From positions 1 to 64,000 of the forward strand of contig JAEQBH010002967.1 of assembly GCA_016808115.1 (NCBI GenBank): a stretch of DNA of 64,000 nucleotides, given 5' to 3'. The translations under genes and the position numbers were made by a program. This stretch comes from Tetrastigma voinierianum. Taxonomy: Eukaryota > Streptophyta > Magnoliopsida > Vitales > Vitaceae. Of this stretch, positions 35,561 to 46,465 are shown one piece after another (the stretch's first letter is position 1; every line of letters starts with the position of its first letter). Under the pieces are notes generated by a model. The model had not been told where the DNA came from. It did no database searches and was given only the letters and a program-made list of their open reading frames with translations.

Positions 35561-37800
35561 AATTTTTTTTTTTTTTTTAAAATACATTGGACAGTAAAAG
35601 CCAAACTATTTAATTTTGACTTTCTAAATGCACCAGATCTTTTTATTAAAAAAACTATATATTAAATATGATCCAATTGAAATTACTGCAGAATTTCAGA
35701 TATATCAACAAAATATTGACAGTTTTACCTATATCCCGAATTTTGGGCATTCTTTCAGTCAAAGCTGAGTATCAGTACCGACCAAAGTGGCTTTTAATAG
35801 GATTCGTCCAAGGGTGGGTAGCTGGGCCTCCCGAATTGCACAAGGCCAACACGATATTAATTCCTAATTATTGGCTATAAGACCGTAACTCAACTCGGCC
35901 TTTAAGAGTCTGTTCGCATGTTACAATTTACCTTTCACTTTAACATATTTCTTTACAGCTACCCAGTGTATGGGAGGATCCTTACCTTGTCTCATCCAGG
36001 CACTATATAGGGTTGTAAGCCATTGCACAAACCATTCCTGCTTCGTCACATTATAATTCATGTCATGCTTTTCTTGATCAAGAGCCAGGCCTCAAGGGCA
36101 AAATAGGACTTAATTATTAAATGGACAACACAAAGTATTACTTGTTAATAATAAGGTCATGTTTAGGTTCCTATGTGTAACCTAATTATAATTCATGTCA
36201 TGCTTTGCTTGACCTATTTAGCCAAGTGTTTGAGTCTTGACACTACTAAACATGACCGACCTGCACATATTGTCACCCTTGCCACCAACTGCATACATTG
36301 TTAGTGGATGAAAGGTGGTAGGATAGTCAATAATGAAGGGAAGAAGGTTTCAAGTTGTTTCCTTTCGGAATCCAACCATGAGGAGTATCATAGATAAGCA
36401 TATGAAACAAGTATCATTCTTTCTCCAAAGAAGTTCCCATGAAGTTTTTTCACCCTTTTCCCCCTTTTTTCTTGTTCTAATGCTAAGAGAACTTCAATAG
36501 AAGATACATTAACCATTTCATTTAATATTCTTGATTCCTAAATTTATGGACTGTTCTTTTGTACATGTTATGTGTATTGGTTTCCCATCTTGGTTTGCTC
36601 AATATTCTCTTCTTGAATTAATTCAGAAACATTACCAAAGCAATGACCAAAAATTCATTAGGCAAGAAAGACCTATATAAGAATAAGCTTTGAGGGCAAT
36701 CTCCAAATTCAGTTGAAAAAAGTCAGCCCACTGAAAAGTTTGCTCCCAAGTGCTAAGGTGAGGACTCCACCAATAAGCCACTTTTTAACTTATAAATATT
36801 TATGCACAAGAAATATATAAATTTTATTTATCTCCCTTCAAGCATATCTCCTATATAAAATATATAATGTTAATAAAAATGAAAAGGGGAATAAAAAAAA
36901 AAACTCTATTAAGACAAAATTGTCAAAGAAAAAGTGAGAGGTTAAAATATAAACAATTTTGATTTTTTCTTTTTGACAGAAAAAAGATCAATAAATTAAT
37001 AAGCGCCAACACCACACACAAAACACACAATTGGGTTTCAAATAAAATTTTAAAAAAAAAATAAAGAAAGAAAGAAAGAAAGAGTGAACAAAAAGTGCTC
37101 CCTATGCCTAACCAACCAACAAAATCAAACATGGACATGGACCCAAACCTAGCCCTAGGTCCCCCTTCGGGTCCACTCTAAAATGTTACACAGAAACCAG
37201 GATTTAAATTCTTTATCTGATAACTCAACACTTCAAAACTCCTATTTCTCTCCTTCTCTCCATCCACAATGCCAACTTAGAAGTGTTGCTTTGATTGAGG
37301 AATGCAACACGCCAACACCCATACCACCCCAAACAAAGGGGACCAGATTTCCCATAATAAATCGGACTTGATTTCTCCTGCAAATTTTATCTGAAATTCT
37401 GAATATTTCTATCATTTTCAGTATTTTTTCATCCTGACCCGAACCACTCCACACCAAGAAACTAGCAGGAGACATAAAAAATACATAAACTCATGAAGAA
37501 CTAGACCAGCCCAACTAAGATCATCACAGGCACTAAACCGTAACATGCTAAAACTTATGGTATTATTGTGTAATTTCACCAAAAAAATAACAAAGATACA
37601 TTGAAAAACAAGCACAAACCAAAATGAAACAACTTGCCCTTTTCATTTTGAATTTTCACATTGCAAATTTGAAATGTCAGCATTTAGATTTTTCAACTTA
37701 CAATTCCGTATACAGTTTTTCAAGAAAATCAATAATTCTGTTGAAAGAAAAAAATACTTAAATTACAATGAGAAATCTAGTCTTAATTTGAAATCAAAAT
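35560..37800. other. Low-repeat intergenic sequence
   Basis: No protein family and no transposon ends are recognised. 'ttataattcatgtcatgct' occurs twice (36,050 and 36,187) as a short direct duplication. Short A-rich runs and (GAAA)n lie near 36,890 and 37,060. This is one of the few stretches without obvious mobile DNA. Confidence 0.5.
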
Positions 37801-38480
37801 TCAATGTCTGAGAAAGTGAAACACAAAAGACTTCCAAAACACCCAAACAAGCACGGAAACAACATCAAAAACAGAATGTCGGCGAGCAAAACCACAAGTG
37901 ACTTCGCCCTTGAATATAAATAAACAATCAAAACAATAAAATCAATAGTCTTCAGGAATCCTTGAAACCGAATCTGACTTTCGCGTTTCAATCGCCTGCA
38001 AGCTTCCCAAGATCGGCGGGGAAAGATCTGGCAACGGTACAAAACAAACTCACAGATAGTAGCCAGAATGACCGGTGATCGATAAGCGGCAGTAAGATTC
38101 ATGCCCTTATTGTGGCCCGGGCCAGGTCGTGGACGATGTATGATAACACGGAGCAAGAAGGATCGGATTGAGCCACGATGAGAGCGGGGTGAGGATGGGA
38201 GCGAGGGAGGAGAATGGGAGTAGAGAAAGCAATGACGGGAAGAAGAAGCTGATCTCGGTGGGGTTCTAGGGTTTTGAGGAGGAGAGGGAAGGGGTTGGAA
38301 AGGGTGTGAAGGTGGAGAAAGAAGGTGGTGTCGAGGATGACAACACTACGGAGGAGGGTGGGGGACGGTGGCGCCGTGGTGGTGGTGGTTACCACTGATG
38401 ATTGGTCACGGACCCACGGTCCATCTACACCGGTTGCTCTATGACCTTCTTCTCTTCCTCTTCAGGGTAAAGGGTTTCTT
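37800..38480 (-). other. GC-rich region with an open stretch lacking ATG
   Basis: On the minus strand a frame stays open from about 38,450 down to a TGA at 38,099, about 115 codons. It is rich in Leu, Pro and Thr with C- or T-ending codons, as real plant exons often are. It has no ATG, only a GTG at 38,395, so it is not a complete gene. A second frame is open at 37,794-38,156, and a GTGAGT that could be a splice donor lies near 38,055. I recognise no family. Possibilities are the 5' exon of an uncharacterised gene, a leader region, or a gene fragment. A truncated gypsy element begins just upstream at about 38,550. Confidence 0.25.
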
Positions 38481-38549
38481 AAGTTAGAGGGGAACAGTGT
38501 TTAAGAACAAGGGTTCTGGATAGCTTATTTATAGTTTTTTTTGAGCTTA

Positions 38550-39640
38550 TCTTTTGTATAAGCTTCGAAAGCTTATCAAAAAACTTATATAGAAGCCCTA
38601 AAATAATCATTTTAGTGATAATGTGCTGGAAGGTTAGGATTGGGTTTAAAATGGTAAGCTCTTGGCTCACCCAAATAATTAACCTCTTGACGTATAAAGT
38701 TCTTGATTACCCTGCTCGGCCTCCCCTTCATTAACTCCCTTTCAATTGCTCCTATTTCATGAGGCGGTGTGTGTCTTTCTTTCTTGTCTAATGTGCATAA
38801 TGGCATCCAACTGGCCTCCATGGCTGTCATCTTGCTCAGCTCATGATCCCTTTCCTCCTCTTGTTTCCTTTTGAAAGCTCGAAGGAGTTTTCATGTTACA
38901 TTGCTTGGATCATGTCCCGACTCTTTTGCCTCTTCAGCACTTTTCGTTTGAATGCTCCCACGGCATAGGCATCAATGATTCCTTTTGATATATGATTCAT
39001 GGCATGATCTCTGATAATAAATCATCATTGCATTGGACATCTTCACCGACAACCTTTGAATCTTTCCCGAGCTACATCTGGGGCTTTCATCTTCCCTATT
39101 TTGAACCTGATGATCTCCTCATTCTTTTACGTGGTTGGAATTTGGGGAAAGAATCTACCTAAGTAGGCGCAACTAACTCCTCTAAGTATCAACGAACCAT
39201 ATGGTAATGATTCATACCATGTAGGCTATTGTATCTCTTAGGGAGAATGGAAATAGATATGGTTTATAACCGGTCTCACCACATTCAACTTAACGAGTAT
39301 TAGCCATCTGGGAATCTTCGGAGTGCTCGTTTGGATCTTGATGGGATGACGATGGCCCGATCTTCTTCGGACCATTATGTCGGTCGGCCCCGATTCAAAA
39401 TTATTAGCATCATTGCGGTGTCACGATCGAGTATTCTTCCTGTATAATTGGTCTCCAGAAATCCTCCATTGTATCAGTGACTGGAGGCCTTCTAGCTTCC
39501 TCTATATGTATTTCAACCTGATCCTTCCTTTCTTCTTCCATGGTTGAGTTTTCTGCCTTCTTGGTCTTTCTCGAAGCCTACGGCGTCCTTTACATTCGTG
39601 TCATTTGGAATCGGATCGGTCTGTTCCTATGCATCCAAAA
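38550..39640 (-). pseudogene. Ty3/gypsy Gag remnant (minus strand)
   Basis: Read on the minus strand from about 39,600 downward, several frames together give a recognisable gypsy Gag capsid region. Visible pieces are 'MEDFWRPIIQEEYS', 'YLFPFSLRD', 'SLPYGS', 'AYLGRFFPQIPTT' and 'EEIIRF', then 'IIDAYAVGAF' near 38,960. A longer open piece (38,612-38,830) contains 'RQEVNYLGE'. The frames change many times and stops are frequent. Protease and pol are absent; the element is cut off near 38,550. It lies downstream, in sense, of the LTR at 39,842-42,694. Confidence 0.7.
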
Positions 39641-39841
39641 GTTTTTAAAGCAAACACACTCCGTGGCGGATTAGTTAAATCATCAAAAATATTCAATGTG
39701 CATGTTAAATGTTAGTGGTTAAAATTAACACTTTGCTTGAAAAAACTATTTTGTTCTTTTTCTTTAAAATGTCAGTAGTATTTCCTTAACTTTGTGCGAA
39801 TATTGATTTATTAAATTCTTCGATCCCGGCAGTGTAAAACT

Positions 39842-41322
39842 TGTTGGCAGACCCGAAGAACACACAATTTACGACACTGTACCACGGGACTGTCGCCCAA
39901 TCGTGACCTTGCCGCCAAAACTTGTTGAGACGAAAACGTGCATCACAGATTTTAACTACTTCTTTACTTGAGGACTATTAATTAATCGGGCAACCTTGCC
40001 ATAAAACTTATTAAAATTATAATATGTAGCTTGAAAATCTCTAGAGTAAGTCATTTTCAAAGTTTGGTTTTGATCTGCTATTCTGCAAGTGCACAGGTCG
40101 ACCAGTAATAAAATGGATTTAAGTCGAGATAATGATCTCAGAGATCTCGAAAATTTCAAATCAACTACCACGACTACTTTCCAATTTCTATACTATTTGG
40201 ACCTTTAAATGATAGTAAGATCCAGCATTTTAAGTCTTTGGAAAATTAATGAACAAGGGAGATAAGCGGGAAATGAACAATAAACTTGAATATAAAGAAT
40301 AAAGAATAAGTAATAGCTAGAAATGAATAGGCGAATGGTAATCGTTTAGAGGCATGTTAAAGATCGATGCTATTGTGAAGAATCAATTTCTGTTGTCGAC
40401 TTGTAAATTTTTCTTGTGAAGAAGTCAGATTTCGAGAATGCGTCGGCGTTAATAGTTCGATTTGGATCTCTCCACGCACACATTTCATTATCTAAGTTTG
40501 ACTGATTCTCTGAATACGGGGAATTAGATAACTACTTTTAGACGGGGACTTCCTAGTGCAGTATTTTTCTTTTGCAATGCACCCATTACCCATTTATGGT
40601 GTAAACCTTAAGCTCCCAAGTTATCGGTTAAGCGAGGATATACAACTTCAAATTACTCTTCTCGAAATTAGAATAGATCAACCTTTCCTTGATTAGATCT
40701 CGGCTAACACGGGATTGGCCTCATTATCAGGGTGAGGTGAACTCTTTGTTTGTTTAAATGGATAGCTGTTCGACTAGACGCCGGTTCCCAGCGAGAGAGG
40801 ATTTATCAGAAGTAAACTCTAAAGCATAATAGATCTCTAATGACGAGGGTTAATATACCTTTAAAAAGAGATGTTCATAGCTCCCGGGATTGTCATCTCT
40901 GTGTCCTTTCGAGAGGACCTCCTTGAAATCGGAGTAATGAAAGCAGATCTTGACGGGTATCTGAGCGTATTGGATCAAAACATTAAACCCATAACTAAAA
41001 GTAAATTCATAAACTGAAATTCGCAAATTGCTGGAAATATCAATAGGAAAGATAAATTCTGACAATAGCATTCACAAAATGGGCCAGGTTCTCAGTGCCC
41101 AGATTACACATTCTGAGTATTCCTCGATCATAAGAATCTTGCATTCCAGCTGGATAAACGAATTCGAGAGAATTGGTCGAACTTCAACTTTCGGAGTAAG
41201 TAATTTGAAAAGAATTGAATTCGTGACAACTGTTCGCAAAACGATTATCCACTTCGAAAGTAAAAAAATAGAGCGATGAATAATCTAATCTCGAAATTAT
41301 CAACATTGAAGGAAAAATAAAG

Positions 41323-41353
<31 letters not shown>

Positions 41354-42694
41354 CAAAAAATGAGCCTTATTCTCCAGGACCTCTCGATGCATGACATATT
41401 TGCTTTAATGAAATTTGGATAGGCTAGCGTATTTATAGGGTTCTGGTGGGCCCTAATCCCGATGTAGCACATATTGGATTTTAGGTATCGGGCCCCAGTC
41501 TTTGTTCAAGTCGCGACTTCAGTTTCCTAGTCGTGACATCATCTCACGTCGCGACATCAATCTCACGTCGCGACATCAACTTACTCTATGTAGCCTTGAT
41601 TTGGTCTTTCTTGATGTTGCGACATCAATATCTTGTCGCGACATCTTCTCACGTTTTGTCAGGTTTCAATTGTTCTCTCCTGATGTAAGCGGCGTCGATA
41701 TCTTGTATCGCGACCTCGGCTCATTTCATCTGCGAGTCTTCAAGCGATGTCTTCGGATCTTCGCGACATCGATCTCTTATCGCGACCTCATCTTATGGAA
41801 TTGTAGAGAAGCCCCCGGTAGTGCTCATGTTGTCAGCGACATCAATATCTTGTCGGCGACATCTCTTCACATCTTTGCGGCTTTGGTCTGAGTGCGTTAT
41901 CGATGTCGCGACATCGATATCTTGTCGCGACCTCAATTCGCGAAGCTTCGCCTTCAAGCGGCAGTGCGGTGTCGCGACTTGATCTCATGTCGCGGCGTAT
42001 TGTAACGCGATCTTCTCTTGATGGTTTTTGATGTCGTGACTTCAGCCTCTTATCGTGTCAGCAGTTCATTTCCCTTGAGCTTTCATCTGCTGGTTCCTGA
42101 TGTCGCGACATCGATCTCACGTCGCGACATCAGCCCCGAGTTCTCACGGGGCTTTATTTGGTTGCTCTGATGTCGCGACTTGACTTGTCGCTGACGTCAC
42201 TTCATGCCTCCCTGAAGTCTCGAAATGTTCGTTTCACGACCCGCGACGCCGGTATCTTATCGCGACGATTCCGACTCGCCAGCTTTGGCTTGTGGTTCTT
42301 GATGTCGACTCCGATCTCGCATTCATGGCGTCGGCTCATTTATTGCGGCTTTCTGGCGGCGGTCTCGATGCGTGACCTCGATATCTTGTTATCCATGTCG
42401 CGACTGAATCGAGATATCCTTCAATTTCACGATGTCGCGACCTCATGGCCAGGCAGTGTAAACCCCAAAGCGCATCAATAGCTCGGCGGTTCTTTCATTT
42501 TACGCTCTGCCAATCGGCTGCACTTTTATTCCACTTATTTCTGCATTTTTCTACTGCTCTTTCTTCTTTCTTCCATTCTACCTGTTAATAACAGATGGGT
42601 GGGTTTCTTCATATTTCTGCAAAATAATTGTCTCTTTTTATATGAAAATTAAACAGAAAAATGGACTAAAAATAGATGACTTTTAAGCTCATCA
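39842..42694 (-). mobile_element. 5' LTR of the minus-strand gypsy element
   Basis: In sense orientation it starts TGATGAGCTTAAAAG (42,694) and ends GCCAACA (39,842). It is followed at once by 'agttttacactgccggga', which resembles the degenerate primer-binding region of Athila/Tat gypsy elements. The block 'caagtgcacaggtc' ... 'agtaataaaatgg' near 40,083 is shared with the LTRs at 25,474 and 63,533. About sixteen TCGCGAC motifs lie at 41,500-42,460. Length is about 2.85 kb. The target duplication cannot be tested because the far end is lost. Confidence 0.7.
41505..42450. repeat. Interspersed TCGCGAC palindromic motif array
   Basis: About sixteen exact TCGCGAC heptamers plus variants, spaced roughly 30-100 bp, many within GATGTCGCGACATC. 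A 22-bp perfect palindrome lies at 41,898-41,919. The array is far more CpG-rich than its surroundings. It interrupts or forms several open stretches (41,502 and 42,158), which I do not regard as genes. Confidence 0.85.
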
Positions 42695-42951
42695 ATTAGA
42701 TAATTTAATCACGGTTTTTTAATCAACCACATGTTTTTAACCGATGAAAAATTAACAAAAGAGAAATCACAGCCTATATGCTTTGGTTTGGTGGAAAATG
42801 GTAAAAACTTGGTTTGAAGGAAAAAAGTAAAAGTGACAGATATAAATGGAAAAATCACAATTTACACAAGTAGGGGAACCTATTATATATATTTTATTTT
42901 TTGATTGGTTAGCAAAAATCCGCAGTTTTATTATTTTATCATCCCGAAATT

Positions 42952-43125
42952 GAGATTTGTATAAAACAAAAACCAAAACCGAGATTTGTATAAAACAAAA
43001 ACCAAAACCGAGATTTGTATAAAACAAAAACCAAAACCGAACCGCTCGATTTGATTAACCTATTTTTTGGTTTGATTTGGTTTTTCAGTCGGTTCGGTTT
43101 CTTAGGTTTTTTAGCCCACCCCTAG
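42952..43125. repeat. 29-bp tandem repeat x3 and transposon-like end
   Basis: Three 29-bp units start at 42,952, 42,981 and 43,010 ('gagatttgtataaaac' ...). They are followed by 'ccgaaccgctcg' and its partial inverse 'cggttcggttt', then 'agcccacccctag', an end typical of non-autonomous hAT-type plant elements (family knowledge). The left end was not found. Confidence 0.7.
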
Positions 43126-43286
43126 CTGTGGGTGGTTAGAGGGGTAAACTTGTCCAAATGAGGGCATTTTTATCTTTCTATTTTGGATTTTAACAAACGA
43201 GGTTACATTTGCAATTTTTTATCTCTATTTGCCCCTTTTAAGCAGTTCCTTTTTTTAAAGAAACTCCCATCAAAACATCGTAGAGA

Positions 43287-43587
43287 AAGAGTTTAGCGTC
43301 AAAGTAATTTATTGTTCTTAAAAAAAAATACAAGAGTAGTATTCTTTTCAAAATAATCACAAAACCGATCTTCTATATGTTTTGAAAATCGCATTCACCA
43401 AATGCATATTAAAAAATACCTTAAAACTGTAGTTGGTGAATGCTGTTTTAAAGTAATTTATAAAACTGCATTTGATAAATGTGGTTTCCAAAACATGCAG
43501 AAGACTAGTTTAGTGATTATTTTTAAAAGAAGACTACTCATATAATTTTTTTTTGTAAAAAATGAATTACTTTGACGATAAACTCAA
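43287..43587. mobile_element. Fold-back MITE, ~300 bp
   Basis: Ends 'gagtttagcgtcaaagtaat' and 'attactttgacgataaactc' are inverted repeats, and most of the interior is also self-complementary ('tagtattcttttcaaaat' against 'attatttttaaaagaagacta'). It is flanked by 'gtagaga' and 'agagaag', consistent with a short target duplication in a 'gtagagaagccc' site like that near 4,588. The same family occurs in the flanks of RLP copies A and B. Confidence 0.7.
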
Positions 43588-43609
43588 AGAGAAGCCCTAA
43601 TTTTTTTTA

Positions 43610-44395
43610 GTCACAAATCAAAACGATGCCGTTTTGAATCTTATATATATTTTGTTAAAGAAACCCCCATCAAAACGATGTTGTTTCGAGGTGTTTTCTA
43701 AGTTTTAAAAAACAAAAGACATTGGGGCTTCAAATCAATGTTGTTTTGGTCATAGAAAGGCTAAAACAATGCCATTTTGACCCAAAAATCTGGTTTTTCA
43801 AGTTTTTTAACCTTCTAGCCTCCCATTTCCGCCTAGTTTCAACTCCAAAAAAGCTTAGCCTCCTAATCATTAGGTTATCCATATAGAAGAGAAGAAAAGG
43901 CAAAAAATACAACTAAATAGCCAACAAATTGTGAGAAATTTGTGAAAAAATAGGAAAATAACATCCTATTTATTGATTAGATTGAAATTTTATATGATAT
44001 TTGATGATAAATGATTGTTAAACTTGAGCATATATGAGATAAGTATATATGTAATATAGGATGCGCCTTACATAAAAAAACATACGCTTTAAGTGTGTTT
44101 TGTGACTCAAGGCTCTAAGAAGCCTTTGTGTGGCCTTTTAAAACTATGGATAGAATAATCTCTAATAAGAATTAGTAAAAACAATTTATTTTTAAAATTT
44201 GAAAACAGAATAATTTTAAAAGCCACTCTCGAAAAGACTCTAAGGCTTCTACACATGCTACTAGTAATTTTAGTACCATGCTGCATCCCTAATGTGAGAA
44301 AATGCTTTATTTTGGATACACACGTTTCAGAATATCCAGGCTTGATTTTCAATCACTTATAAGCACTGCTACAGTAAGTAAGAAAAAGCCATGAT
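43610..44395 (+). repeat. Upstream dispersed repeat before copy D
   Basis: Matches 5,380-6,370 and 6,400-7,130 from 'aaacccccatc' to 'aagcactgctacagtaa'. It shows that the D upstream flank, like the A flank, carries this repeat just before the promoter-side module. Confidence 0.7.
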
Positions 44396-44674
44396 CCCAC
44401 TCCCATGCATTAATGCAAAGAAGAAACAAGTTGAAATTTCATAGGAAGCTTAGATGGGGTCAAAATTTAACATCAAGAAAATCATTTTTTTTCCTGTAGA
44501 TTCACAGCAGGAAGCAGATAATTTAGATTCAAAATTAATTTTAATGAACCTGTACATTGGAAAGTTCCTTTTTTTTTTTTTCCTACCAAGAACTTAACAA
44601 TGTTTTTTCTTTCTTTTCCATATTACTTGGAAACTAAATATAGCATGTCATATATGTCACCGTCATGAACATGA

Positions 44675-45138
44675 TGTAAGAATTTTTAATAATCCGACAG
44701 CAAACCTTTGTTGGAGATAATAATAGCAGATAGAACAATCCTGCACATGAGCAGCAGAGAGGAAAAGTGACAGAATACAAGACAGAGATTGTGAGAAAAA
44801 GCCGAGTCATGTGAAGAGTCACAATCTCCTTAGAACAAATTCGCCGTCTCCTCTGGTGCTCAGAGACTATTGGATCAGCGTTTGTCTCCTAGGATGAAAC
44901 AGCGTACAAGCCATAGCACCTTGATGCTACTTCGACGAACTGAAACTATGTTCGAACCTATCATCGTTCCAATAACACTTAGACGCATAACTAAATTGAT
45001 CCAACCTTTACACACACGGAAACTAAAGAAAAAAAACGATACAATCTTTGAGTAGGAGAAGCTCACTTTATATAGGCACTGGAATGAATGTGATTCATTC
45101 CTTTGGAATGAATTTCATTCAATTTTGTTTTTCCAACA
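44675..45138 (-). mobile_element. 464-bp copia-type solo LTR upstream of copy D
   Basis: On the + strand it runs TGTAAG...CCAACA; in minus orientation it starts TGTTGGAAAAAC. Perfect target duplication CATGA lies at 44,670-44,674 and 45,139-45,143. The paralogous site upstream of copy A (7,517-7,530, 'gaacatgaagtag') is empty. In minus sense a TATATAAAG box lies about 65 bp from the start, as expected for an LTR promoter. The open stretches on both strands inside it are incidental. Confidence 0.92.
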
Positions 45139-46408
45139 CATGAAGTAGAAGAGAGGGTTCTTTTGTGCGGATTGCATTATGATATCTTGGTGGATAAGTG
45201 TGTTGATTGAATTAGGTCTTTTGGGTAAACAAAAACCAGGACATTAGTGAGAGATATATTAAATACACCAAGAAAGTCCCTAGGTAAGTGGAGGGGTCAC
45301 AAAGGTTCGCTAAACCCCACTTACCTTAAGCCTTTATTGCCTTGTTGACATACTTTTCCTAGACATGTACTAACAATACCACCTACTGTCTTGGGGTTTG
45401 ATACCACTAATAAGTCTTTTAGAAAAAGATTAGGGAATTTGACTTAGCTAAAAACAAACTAAACAAGGAACAATTGAGGTAAGATGACTTATCTGATTGG
45501 ATGGTTGAGGCGTGCAATATCACTGTCCTTAAAGTAGATTCGTCCTCCTCCGGTTTGTAACCTTTGTGCAGTAGGGAACCGACCGGCACTCTACCTCTAG
45601 GATTCAATAGTTAGATCTCACCTTGGGTGCACTCCCATGATAAGATACAGTACAATTCGAACAATGATCGATATTCCTCAAAGGAAATGTGTTTGGTATG
45701 AAAGCACTTCAAAATTAGAGAGAGTGCTTGGGAGCACTTGAGATAGAGAAGAGTGTTTGGGAGCACTTGAGCAAGAGAAAGAGGAGAGAGCTTGAAAGGG
45801 AGAGATCTCAAAGTAGAAGGTGTGAAAACAAGGAAGAAGGGGGCACCCATTTATAGGTGGCCTCCAACGGATCTCTCCAAAAAATGTGAGAGAAAAGATA
45901 AAGTAAAATAATTAAAATAATTAACCAAATGAATTTGTCAAAGTATTTCCCGCATAGAGAATGGCTTAGTAAATAACTATTTAAAAGGAAATAAAATTTG
46001 AATTAAATTCGATTGACAAATTGAATAAACGAATTATTTAATATTTAAAAAATCAAATCAAATGACTTGTTGAAAGACTTGGTCAAGTAAAATTGAAATA
46101 TCATAAAGATATTTCTTCTTTCTCTTGCTTACACCTAACTATCCAACAAAATGAACCTTTTAGACTTTAGATGATGTGAACTTGGGTGGCCAGGAGGAAC
46201 TAGCCACCAAAACACTGTTCAATGAGAATTCTTTGTTTTAACACTTAGAAGGAGGGGTATGTGAAATAAGTACTTAACTGGGGAAGCACAAGACCACAAA
46301 ATATCTATGAGTGAAAAGCATTAAGTGAAACATTGGCTTATATTCATTTTGGGTTGGATAAATGAATATTGGCTTATCCGTATCCTTTCTTTCACTTGAA
46401 ATATTGGC

Positions 46409-46420
46409 TTTATATTCATC
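46409..46420 (+). promoter_or_regulatory. Possible TATA box of RLP copy D
   Basis: 'ctttatattcatcc' lies about 50 bp before the broken ATG at 46,466, the same as in copy A. Conservation between duplicates is the only support. Confidence 0.3.
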
Positions 46421-46465
46421 CATCCATTCACTTCCAAGGAAGCAATTACAAACACAACAATAGTC

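Larger units (their letters stand above)
44395..46440 (+). repeat. Upstream flank module of RLP copy D
   Basis: Collinear with 7,240-8,700 and 9,856-11,110, apart from a solo LTR insertion at 44,675-45,138. It retains 'gagagtgcttgggagcactt', the 'cttgggtggccagg' block and the 'ggctttatattcatcc' element close to the ATG. Confidence 0.75.

Noticed and set aside
41505..42450. CRISPR-like array
   Set aside because: Motifs are short, irregularly spaced and palindromic within an LTR of a plant genome; no uniform repeats or spacers and no cas genes.
41502..42481. 129- and 107-codon open stretches
   Set aside because: Created by the TCGCGAC array, in which stop codons are rare; no protein family resemblance.
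42767..43027. 86-codon minus-strand stretch with repeated 'LYKSQ'-like units
   Set aside because: It is the translation of the 29-bp tandem repeat.
44875..45066. Small gene with its own TATA box upstream of copy D
   Set aside because: The segment is a solo LTR with a perfect target duplication; the TATA box is the LTR promoter.
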